DNA from: Parelaphostrongylus tenuis
Lineage: Eukaryota; Nematoda; Chromadorea; Rhabditida; Metastrongylidae
DNA length: 64,000 nt
Direction: 5' to 3'
Assembly: GCA_019055375.1 (NCBI GenBank)
Contig: JAHQIW010007038.1
Location: 140,424-204,423 of the forward strand
Both the position numbers and the translations under genes were made by a program. The notes below the pieces were generated by a model. The model worked only from the letters and a program-made list of their open reading frames with translations, made no database searches and was not told the origin of the DNA. Shown here in pieces: positions 39,072 to 51,100 of the stretch. The stretch's first letter is position 1; the number at the start of each line of letters is the position of its first letter.

Positions 39072-39127
<56 letters not shown>

Positions 39128-42100
39128 TAATAGCAATATAATAGCAATATGTACATGATCGAGGCATATCGTTTCTCGAAAACTTGCCTCGGTCAATGTG
39201 CATGACTTGATCAGATGTATCGTCGTCTAACGATACTATGAGTTGATCCATGTTATCGACTGTTTTCAGAACCTCGCAATAAACATGCAAAATGATTTTA
39301 AAGAAGAATGTTTAGGGCAAGCGAGGTTGGTACGCCAGGGCTATACACTCGCGTTTCGGAGGTCTTGCCCCCCACCCGTCAGTAGCCCACGTCCCAGATT
39401 AAGCCCTGCCATTGTAGCAAGGAGGGAAGTATGTGGTGACGGCACAGTGTACAATGACACTGGTCCATCTCCTCTTCTTGGTCGATGGATCGCGGCTGGT
39501 AAAACAAAATTGATCCATGGTATCGACTGTTTTTGGATCCTGGCAATAAACATTAAATATGATTTCAAAAAGAATGTTTAGAGCCTAAGCGAGGTTAGTA
39601 CGCCAGAGCCATACACCGGTGTTCCGGAGGTCTCGCCCCCTCGTCAGCAGCTCACGCCCCACATTACGCTATGCTGAACACTTTACTTCACTATGAATGA
39701 ATATATGAGGATATTATGAATGTTGTAATTAACGAAGCATGACTAGGCAGCGGAGCCCGTTTGGGTTGCTATATTCGCTCCGCATTACAAACATCGACGG
39801 TGGGATCAAGTGGGTAAATAAATTCTGTGATAACCGTGGGGTCAGGATTGATTATATATAAGCTGAATCCCTTAACCGCGGTGGTAGGCCAAGCATAGCT
39901 TAAGTGAGTTCGCTCCGCCACGGAAGTAATAAGTTCCGTTTACAATTCCATTGAGTTCATCTGACAGTTGTATGAACGCAACCTTATGAAAGCAATTAAT
40001 TACAAGATAACGAGACTGTGTGAAGAGCGCAATAATGGATCGATAACGAATTGAGTTCAAACGACCGTTCGAGTGAGTTCAAACGACCGTTCGGATGTTA
40101 TCCGGCAATCGAACGACTGTTGAGGTTGGCGACAGCTGAGTGTCGCCCTCGCCACTTTGCTGTGACGATATATTACCGCTGGACCATTTTCTGTCTAAGG
40201 TCCTAGAGCCATCTGCAATGCTATTTGCTCTTTAAGGTGATAGACCATCTGCGCTGCCCAAATTATTATGTATCTCTAGAAAGAGAGCATAGCTCCCATG
40301 GACGTTTGCTATACCAAAATTATGCAATTTTAATTACTTCTGGTTAATAAATCCCATGTTTACTGCTTTAGTGCCAAGACGCACGAAACAACCTAAAATG
40401 TTGTAGTGTGTCAAGTCTACGAAAGATAACGGAAGCGAAGCAAACTGTAAAAACGTGTTTCTGAATGGAGCTATTGTACTGGACAAAGGTTTTTTATTGG
40501 GTTTTTGAAGATTAATCGATAGCGTATATATATAGGCGATTCCAAAGGTGAACTTTTTTAGGAATACCCTCTTATAACACTGGAAAAGTAAATTTGTGTT
40601 CCGCTAAGGCGTTTTACGCAGGGCAGAGCTTTTCCCTCGAACGAATAGCAGTTATTCGATAGCCGATTCCAACACTGTGCTTGCCTTCTGAAAAGACCCT
40701 TTCAATGCACTGCAAGAGGAAAATTTAGATTGAGTTCAACATACTCCGTGGATCGCTTGCCAGCGAGTGTGTGAGTGGCTGTGGACCGACATGCGATTAA
40801 TCGGCGCATTTTGAGCCTTCCAAAAGGTGTGTTATGGCGCTTATAAAGTGCTAAACACGTGTTTCGGCCATTCAACTTCATTAATAGCACAGTGCCTTTC
40901 GTATGAGCCAATCCCTTGTAGGGGAGTAAGTCCATTGCATATATAGGAATCGACAACGAACAACTTAAACTGCACGTGTGTAGAGTGATAAATCACCCGA
41001 CACTGCAATGATTGACAGTCGATTGCTTATGGCCGAAAAATTTGATAATACCTTAATATTCGACTATTTTCTAAGACCCCTTTCAAAATTAACAGCGAAA
41101 CCAGTATTGCTTCTTCGCTTTGAAGAAGACCGTAGTAGCGGGTATATTTGGCAATGTGGAATGTGAAATGAAAGTGGTAAGCTAAGCCCACAGAACGATA
41201 GAACTAAGTTCCTTCTACAATCGCAATATAAAAAACATTAGTCTGTAGTTTAGCATCTTCTCAAGTAATCGACCATTTTTGTTCGGAGTTCCTCAGTATC
41301 TAAAAACATCTTTAATCTCTATGAAACGATGAACTATTGTTGTGTTGAGGTTTTCTTTCTCTCTAGCCAATCTACGATCATTTTGTGAGGTTCTCTCATG
41401 TTTTTTTGGAACCTTACCATCCATATCCCTTGGCTTATCATACAGTCACAAAGTCACATTGAAATCAGCATTAAATAGTAAGTAATCAGTAAAGAGTCGG
41501 CAAACTAGTTCCTTCTAAATCACTGTTCTATTGCTCAGATCAGAAAATGGGAAGAGCGTCTAAAAGAGCTTAATGGGCTTGAAAATAGTGCGCACAACAG
41601 TGCACATGCGGCGTATAAGGGATATAATTGTTTTGACACAGTCTACTCCTATGCATTGCTGTATGTACGGTGCCAATCTTGCAGTTTGTTGTTCTTCTAA
41701 AATATCTAAAAACTTCAGAAAAATACAATGAATATGTGTCTTGTCATGCTCTTTATCATAACTGATATTTCTTACCAGGAAAGAGAGAATGAAAAATCAG
41801 GGAGCAGTTGACGATAAATACGAAACCATAAAACAATGCGGTTTTTTTTGCCTTCACTTTCAATCCACTCCATATAAGTGCAGATATTTCATTGTGGAGT
41901 AATCGCTTACCAATTTGCTTCTTTTTCACACTTCAACTTTTATTATCTTTATCTGAGCTTTTGGTTTTGTTATTCCTAAAACTTTTATCACTCAGCTAAT
42001 TAGAGAAAAATGAGCAATGAAAACATGGAATTTCTTTCAATATAACCTTTGAAGACCAACGTTGATAGACAGGCGGCGTCGCGCCGTCGCTCGCACGGCA

Positions 42101-45100
42101 GTCAGGCAGGCGGCATCTGCATGTCTGTGCGTGCTTGTTTGGTTGCCTACCTGCTTCCTCACGAGGCGCAGCCTTGCTTATATAGTACCTAAGTGAGATT
42201 TGACGTCGTGCGGCTTGCCATGAAACGTATCATATGGTCCTTAAAGGATAAGAGATGCCGATTTTCACCCTGTCGTAGTATTCTTTCCGTTTTGTGAAAC
42301 ATGTATACAAAGATAAGATCGTTTTTATGGTCACAGTGACTTAGCGGAGAAATCAGTCGATTGCGGAGAATTGGATTACGTCAAATCAAATTTGTACAAT
42401 GAGGTAGCACAAATATTCTACCATATTTGCAGATCGGTATGAAAACAGAAGGCCGTGATTGGTGTGTCGTGACTGGCGAACAATTGCAAGATTATAATCA
42501 AGCAGAATGGGATGCTTTACTGCGACATCAATATATTGTTTTTGCGAGGTAAATCATTTATTCATGCACGACTTTTTTATGGGACAAAAGTAGTATACTG
42601 GTTAACGGTGCCCTACAATACACACGTGGTGTCCGGTTCGATCTCCTACCCAGAAAAACCAAGTTCTTTCTTATGAGTAAGGTGGGCAAATTAGTACCGC
42701 ACTTTTCCAAGATAATGATACACTGACTTGGTACATGGTAAGCTATCGTAAATTAGTCCATAGGCCACATATCCACTTAACTTTCCCTGTCACACACGAA
42801 AGGAGTCGAAAGCGTAGCATATCTTTCAGAATTGATCGAGATCGAACTCTTAATTAATTTGGACTTACTTCATTTCTTCGGCTCACTGCATGAAATTAGA
42901 ATGATCTAAATGCACATAGTCGTATAAGATCGATCAACTATGGGACTGGAAATTTTTCTAATTTCCGTTGTAGTGTTTATATTCCCGGTAAAAAAGTGTT
43001 TATTGGACTGGCTCACACAACATTGGCTGCAGTTTCATGCTTAATCATCTGACAGGAAAGGCGGGCCATCTAAGTATTCAAGTGTTCACCTAGCGCTGAA
43101 AAAGAAGTAGTATCCGTTTTCGAATACTAATTAAGTTGTAGGGTTGCTTCTGATTAGGTGGGAGCAAATGAAAAACCGATCTCGTTTCCTGGAGAGGAAT
43201 TATCCTAGGAGTGGTAGTAACCATTCGAAAGCTGAGACTTGAAATACAGCTCCACGTCACCGTTTTTTCAAAACATCCCTCTATAACGCTGTAGCATCCA
43301 GATCAAAAATTACAATTCACACTCGCTTTTCGCCTTCATTCTTATCACGCGTATAAATCACTGGAAGCCGAAAAGCATTTCAATCTGTAGAGAAATTCCC
43401 GTAGTATCTTAGTCGATCGTTTTATCTGAAGTTTCTTTCAGAGCGGAAGAAAAATTCCCATCTGAATAACAGTATATCAATCGTCCCGGCTCCCCCCCCC
43501 CCCTACCCTGCCGCTGTCTTCGTTTTGTCGAATAACTGGTAAATAATGTTGCAAAAAATGTAAAACTCGATCTCACTTTCCCTGCTAAGCTGTAGTCTCA
43601 GAAAATAAGCACATAGCTAGAATCAGGAAACATTACGCTATCAGATGATTATTGCTAGTCTAAAAAAAAGAGCTCTGTCCGGCAAGGTTCAAAGCACAAA
43701 TCAAAAGACCAGAGGAGATCAAAAGACTCAAATAAGGTTTTTGAAAAGCAAACAAATTATTGAGTTCTCTGAAATTTGTGCTATGATTTGAGTACTAGTA
43801 GTCTTAGGCAAGAATTTTGTCCGAAAGAGAAAAAAACATGTGGTTTATGAAGCATGATTTTATTTTGAATGCTACAGCGTTTCAAAGGGGTTTCGTAAAA
43901 AAAAATTGGTGACATGGGGCTATGGCCCAAACTCCCAGCTTTCGAACCTTTACCAATTTTCCTATGAAAAGTTCCTCTCCAGCGAATGAGATCGGTTTTC
44001 CCTCCCAATGAGAAAAAAAAATGCAGCTTACTGCTTCATGGAGAAATGTTGACGGATGGCTAGGAGTTTTCAGGACAAATCTTGAGCAGAAGTTGCGTAT
44101 TGTTCAAGAAGTTCAACATCGTGGCGAGACTGTAGCGGTGACAGGCGGAGGCGTGAACGATGCCCCAGCCCTTGCTCGTGCCAACGTTGGTATTGCAATG
44201 GGACGTTGTGGTGAGTAAACTTATAGCGAAGAGGCCTTGATTCATATCTATCTTGGGTCGTGATCTGTAACTATCACAATCAGTTCTATTTATACAACAT
44301 TTCTCTATTTTTGTGACATAACACGAAATAAACGAAATTTTCGTTAGATCTCTTATCTGTTATATTGAGTGGTCTCTGCCTCGATTGATGTTTCTGTTTG
44401 AGACCTTCCGTGAAAACGAATTTTTTGCTTCTGTAAAGCGTTCTAGTAGCCGTTAGATAGCTCAGATCAAGTGAATTTCAATGGTATGTTTGATTCCTCA
44501 AATAGCTTATTTTTGACGCCGTACCAATCAAAATAATATTTGGTTCCTTATTTGAAAATTCTCACTGGATAAAAGTGTTATTGTAATGAATTTTTATTCG
44601 TTAGATAGAGAAAATCCTTCCGATTATACTGGTGTATTTGGCTTTTGAAAAGGACCTCTTCGAGCTTTGTAACGACCGATAGAATATTGGGTTTCACACT
44701 TAGTGAGAACTTCTAGACGGCTAGGGTGTGTGTACAACTGTAATACCAAAGAGCAAACACAATCTGTTAATCAGAAAATTTGCTCTATCTAATGGTTGGA
44801 ATTTTGTTATAAAGAAACTTTTAATAGGCGAGAAATCTCCAAATGTGAAACGAAATCTCATTTTGACTGGTACGGCGTTAAACACAAGCAATATGAGGAA
44901 TAAAATATACCTTTAAATTCACTTGATTTGAGCTATCGATAAACTGCAGAAACGCTTTTAAAAGTAGAAAATACGTTTTTACCAAATGCCTCAAGTGGCG
45001 CCGCCATGATAAACAGTACTTCTCGGGTATCTTCAAAATATCAAATGTGAAACAAAATCTCATTTTGACTGGTACGGCGCCAGAGATAAAGTATTTAAGA

Positions 45101-48100
45101 AATTACGCATGCCATTAAAATTCGCTTGATTTAAGCTACTAGATAACATACATTCGTCAGATAACAGCAAAGAATACGCTTTTACCGAAGGTCTCAAAAG
45201 GCGCCCCATAAGAAAACAGTACCTAAGTTTGCTACCAACTGTTTGGTGTATAAATATCTAAATCATAGATGACCTTACTAAAAGAAATTTTGCATCCGAA
45301 GGAAATGGCAATTTTACGGAGCAATTAATAACTACGGCAGAAGTGTTCATTCAATAAAGTACCTATTTATTAAAGTTTTGATTGAATGACCTATGCTACT
45401 GTGGCGCTTGATATAAAATTTTGCCGTCATTCAGACATTTTTTTTATGATTTCTCAATGTAAATGAGGAGGTTAGCGCAGTATTTTTATTCCTGCTGTAT
45501 TTCTAAGCTATCATAATGAATATCTCATTTTCCAACCTTGAAACTTTTATTTCTTCTTTACATGTACAACTTTAATGTGCTGTTGCAAAGTGAAAAATAA
45601 TGCTAAGAGTTCAGTTTTATTCTAAATTATCACGATATTATTCTCAGTCACTGTTCAGGAAGTGATATTGCAAGACAAACAGCTGATATTGTACTTTTGG
45701 ACGACAATTTTGCATCAATTGTGAAGGGAATCGAGGAAGGCCGTCTTTTGTTTGACAACCTAAGGTCTCGTCTTTACGCAAAAAATACCCAATACTGGCC
45801 GCCTTACAATGTGACACTGTTTCCAGGCTCTCGTTAGCATACACCTTTGCACATCTTTGGCCGGAACTTTTTCCTATAATGCTCACGTTTGTACTCGGTT
45901 TACCGCAGGGACTGTCACCAGTACAGGTATTATTTTTGGTTTCTCTAGGGACTTCTCCCCTATGCGCACCCACAGCCAAAAAGCGTATTTTCTGTTCATT
46001 CTAGACATTTTTGTCGTACTCGATAGCTTGGATTTTGAGAATCCGAACAGTGTATCTATTTTCTAAGAGGCCTTTATATTACGCTATATCAATGACAATA
46101 AAGTTTTATTTCACGCTCGAGCATTTTACGCTTAACAAAGCTTTGGTTTTTTGCACACCACTCTGCATCATGGGTTTATTGTACCATCATAACACCGTAA
46201 TAGGCGGTCAAATAAAATGATTTATGATTGGTTATTGAAGCCCAATAACTGTAAACATACGTGGATTCAATGTCGATAAGTAACTGCCTACGCCAGACTG
46301 TAGATGGTTGGCTGTTGACAGATAACGCGTTATAGCGCAAAAAGCGAGGTGTGCAAAACGAGCGTCGGTAGTGCAATGGTTCAGCACGCCCTCCCGGAAA
46401 GAGTGACATCTGCGTTCAAGTCCTAGCTGATGCAAGGGTTTTTGCACACCACTCTACATCATTGGGTTTATTCTAACTGAAGATTGCGTTTCACATGCGG
46501 TGCGCATACCTTGCACCGGCATGTGGACAGATTTCGCAACATTGTCATCAAGCTGTTGCCTTCCATTAACTAGTCGATAGCTCAAACCCAATGATTTCAA
46601 TAGTATACTTGCTTTCGGAAAGGAGAGTTCTCTTAGCGTGCTATAGCAGTAAGAATAAAATCTTATATTACACTCTATCGTCTGTCGTTAGAAAGTGCTC
46701 TTCATTCGGGCTTTCAATGACCATTCAATAGCACAATTTTCAACTATTTCAATTAATACGTGGTTTTCAACAAAGACTTCTTAGTGCGTCTTTACAGCTA
46801 AGAGAATATTGGGTTTCGCACTCGTCGCGCATTACGCGCCATTTATGAATTGCGTTGCGCGATCGACGCGGCGACGAGTGCGAAACTCAATATTTTTTTA
46901 GCTGTAACTACGCAGAAAATGTCCATGTCTTCCTTGGAGACCGACCGTATCAATAAAATCGTTTGAGATTTGTGCTGTCGAATAGTCACTGGAATTGTGA
47001 ATCAAAAGCTTTGTACAGCGAAAGATGCTTGAGTGTGAAAAAAGTTTAATTTTTATTATTACGGCATAATATAAATACCATTTACAAATTGAACTACACT
47101 GTTGGAATTTTCGAGATTCAAGCTATCAAATGGTCACTAAAACATCAAAAAGAATCAAACCTGCGCTTTTTTTTTTAAAAGAGTGAATAGGGGAAAAGTA
47201 TATTTTCCCGTAATGTCAGCACAATTTCTTACCATCTAGATACTATCCATTGATCTGGCGTCTGAATTACCTCCAGCAGTATCGTTAGCGTACGAGCAAC
47301 CAGAGGAGGATATTATGTTAACTCCTCCGCGGAGTCGCAAAACTCGTCTTCTTTCCAAAGGTTTACTTGCCTATGCCTACTTCTTCGCGGGTACCGGTAT
47401 CACAATCGGTTGTATGGCGGCCTACTTGAGTGTTTACTGGTTCGTATATAGTTTAAAATTACATTAGAATTGTTAATCTCAAAATACGTTTCGTGATTCC
47501 CAAAAATTCTATATTTCTTGATGAGCGGACACGAGGTTTTCGAATAAGGTCTATTGAGTACATTATGCTACGATAAAAATGGTTGATATTTTGGCGGTCT
47601 CCCTTCCTCTAGGTCTAGGAGTCAAACTGAAATGCAGTCTATGCATGCGAACACTTCCATTACCAAAAGATATTAATACAGAAATTTTTATCCGCATACC
47701 AAGCAGCATTATGTATAAAGGATCAATCTGTTTTGCTTATGAAAGTGTTTGATGCAGTAAATTGCGAATAAGCAGAAATACATCTCATCGACTGCTTTTT
47801 AGACTTCGCTTCAAACATTCAATACAGTGTATGAGAAGGTTTAGAACCTTTTCTAGGTTGATACATCAGAGCCATACGTACGCCCTCGGGGTCGCTCGCC
47901 TCATCAGTGGCACACAGCCCCACACTGAACCCTCCCTTATAACACAGGATGGAGAGACGTTATTTATTGGTGATAGCACGTGATATTGTGTTATCAGCAT
48001 TTTTCAGTCGATGGATTACGGCTGATAGTGAGTATTTAGGAATCCATCTCATTGACTGTTTTTTAAACTTCACATTGAACACTGAATGTAGTCTCCTCAT

Positions 48101-51100
48101 CCTTGCTATAAGTTATACTTCAGTGTGGGGCGTGGGCCACTGCTGAAGCGAGCGACATCGCCGTGACGCTCGTGTGGCTCCGACGTATCGACCTTGAAAA
48201 GTCTTTGAAAATTCTCGCAGACTATATTGAATGCTTGGAGCGAGGTTTGAAAAATAGTCGATGCGATGGATGTTCACATGATTACTACCAGCCGTAATTC
48301 ATCTGAAAAAAGTGGTGATAATACAATATCGCGTGCTATCGCCATAAAAAACGTCTCCTCATCTTTGCTATAAAGTAGGATCAATATAAAGTGTGGGCCA
48401 CTGATGAAGCGGGCGACATCGCAAACATACTTATGGCTCCAACGTTTCAACCTCAAAAAGTCTGAGTACATTATGGCTCCAAACATTCTCACAGACAATA
48501 TGAAGCAAACTGCATGATTTGACTCTCCCTCACTAAAGGAGAAGGCGAAACCACCGAAACGTCAGTGATTATCATTGTACTGTATTGTACTCAATCAATT
48601 TTATTACTCACAATCTCGTGTCTCTCATTAGATTCCCGATTCCCGATTCCGACTGAGTCTGAATGCAGGTAAATGCTAAAATCTTGCTCTATTGTCCAAT
48701 CGATTGAAAGTGAATTACCATTTCTGTGGTTTTTCTATTATCAGTCCATCATTTTTGAGCGTCCCAAGTATTTTACAAGTTGAATACAAGTTTCAAAAGT
48801 ACTTTCGTTAGAAAATTCATTAACTACTATGTGACAATCTTGTAGACGTTTTTATCTAATCTGCAAAACGAACTTGCTAAATCTGACTGTAATAAAAAAC
48901 GTGAAACATAGTATTAAAGTAAAAAAAATTTGGAATGCATTCATTTAAAATTGACGCCCAAGTTACAAAGAGCGATAGCTCAAGGAGTGATTTGCAAGCT
49001 TCATTCGTGCTTCAACTGAGTGCTCACAAATCTCTCGTTTTCATTTATCTCTATGAATAATCTTTTTCGTTGAATGTTGTGCAAACCAAATATGAATATA
49101 ATAAAACGCCTTTTGATTTACGATTGTCGAAAAATTGTCGATTTACTCTATTAAGGTATCACAATATCACATTCAAAGATCTTTTGTTTACCGCTGAACA
49201 TCATTGGAAAGTCGGTGCCGTTAATTTTACGACCAGCGATGGTGTGGTCTATGACGAGAACCAGCAACTTTTTATTAAGGGTCAGCGGCAGCCGCTTGGC
49301 AGATTGTTCTCGTTATGTCGCAGGTGAGTTAACTCAGATTGGAAAATTGATATAATCACAAGAAGAGGATTATAGTTTCATTGTATCCCAGTGAGCGTAT
49401 AGCGCAGCGATTAGAAATGTCCCACAAAGAACTGTCGATGGTTCCATCTCGCGTTCCGGGCCCACCAAACCTTTCGTGTCATCATATAGGCCTAAAATCA
49501 CCTGCGAACATGTTTTATGAGGTCAAACTCCTAATGAATTCACATGGGATGGACTGAGATCTAAGGCTTTATTCTTTATCTTTTAACATTAATGTATGTC
49601 ACAAATTAAAGCAACAGTACTTTGATAATCAAACTGGTGTGCACCTTCTCGTGAGATAAAACCTTAAGGTGTGTTAGTTGGCTTGTTATACTGAGGAAAG
49701 TCTCCGCGATCTTACATGAATCACCTCGAGATTTTTATCCACTGTACAAAGGACTAGATTATGGCCTTTTATCTCCCACCATATCCAAGGTGATCATGAA
49801 GAACAACTTTTTTAGGTGTTTCATCTCTATAATTGCGCAACCCGACGAGTTTCTGTTTTCAAACATGGCATCTCAAACGTTGTCTCTGTGTTTGCTGTGA
49901 TTATCGAGGTCAGCCAATATTAAACTCAAAAGAGTTCGAAACAAAGTAATTTCTACGAAAGTATCTTAGCTCAGAAGAGCTTGTATGCAAAACGATAGAA
50001 TTATTATCGACGGTATTACCGCTAACGTGGAGTGATTACGACACATTAGGTTTAAAGGAATGTTTCATAATATTGCGTAATTTTTCTTGCAAAAACTTCC
50101 TTAGCTGTTGCAATATAAATTCAATCCTAGTATAATTGCCGTAGTTATCTGACACGCATTCCTATGGCGATAGTGGTTGGCTCTAGGCTAACGATGCCCT
50201 CACGATTGCGGAGTAAAATAGTGGTCATTGCTCAAATGAGCTCTGGTTGTATGTGATTGATTTTCATGTGTAAGCGATATCTAGTAGCTTTGAACTCATA
50301 ACGCCTCAAAGCCAAAAATCATTTTCTATGGGGCAGAAATACTCAGTCAGCTTCCAAAATTGTCAATCAGTCATCCTCATATGTTACGCACTTGGGCACA
50401 CTAATCAATCCTTTCTAGCACGTAAAACGTCAAATAGCGGGCAAAATTAATTAAACATCGTTCTGGTCAAAAAGGGTCATGAGGAAGAAGCTATAGAGCT
50501 TTTATATAGTCTGTAAGAATGCTTGAAGCTTTTTCAAGCTTGGTACTTTAGTGCTTTACTTCGGCCGCTTCATCAGAGCCACACATGCCTCACCCTGAAC
50601 CCTACTTTATAGCAAGTATGGGAAGACTTTATGATGATAGCGCGTGATATTCTATTACCACCGTTTTCAGTAGATGGATTACGACTGGTAAAGAATACGT
50701 AGACATTTATCTCATCCATTGTTTTTTAGCCTCGCTATAAACAGTCAATGTAGTTTGTGAAAATGTTTAAAGCCTTTGGCTGAGCGTGTGGCTGTGATAA
50801 CGTGGGCGATACCGCCGAAACGTAATTGAGCAACTGCTGTGCCAACCTTAAAAAGGCTTCAAACATCCCCACAGATTATATTTAATGTTTATAGCGAAGT
50901 TTAAAAGCAGTCGATAAGATGGACATCTCTAAAGCTTGAAAAATTTTTTCTCAGCTGTATAACTTGACACCACATAATATGTGGATCTCTGCATTTCTTT
51001 TGTTCGTTCAATCTCGCCTCACATCCATGGATGTACCTGCACTTTCGCATGTGCACGGCTGCTACTTTAGAATCTTTGATCTTCTTTATGAATATTGTTG

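Larger units (their letters stand above)
39243..39675 (-). mobile_element. Retrozyme-like tandem dimer of about 267 bp units
   Basis: The segment TTGATCCATG(T/G)TATCGACTG starts at 39243 and again at 39510, and each copy is followed by AATAAACAT, a GAATGTTTAG segment and then a minus-strand hammerhead. Tandem units that each carry a type I hammerhead with short stem III are the known layout of animal retrozymes, small non-autonomous elements that move through circular RNA. It lies in the 5.5 kb ATPase intron and encodes no protein. Confidence 0.65.
36891..42432 (+). other. ATPase intron 21 (5.5 kb)
   Basis: Holds the 18-bp minisatellite, the (AAT)n run and the hammerhead dimer. 42060-42180 is a GC-rich patch. 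The rest is not recognised. Confidence 0.7.
47765..48500. mobile_element. Inverted cluster of hammerhead repeat units
   Basis: Begins with minus-orientation units (CATCTCATCGACTG at 47775 repeated as CATCTCATTGACTG at 48034, period about 260 bp) and continues with plus-orientation units at 48100-48500 (copies E and F). This is consistent with two independent or rearranged insertions in ATPase intron 26. Confidence 0.55.

Noticed and set aside
38579..39290. Longest minus-strand open frames (154 and 114 codons)
   Set aside because: Composed of the 18-bp minisatellite and the AAT microsatellite read through; low complexity, no family match, no splice support.
49612..49636. Possible 25 nt M8 micro-exon of the ATPase
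   Set aside because: Phase fits (2 in, 0 out) and splice sites exist, but the encoded residues do not resemble a membrane helix and at least one other stretch fits as well.
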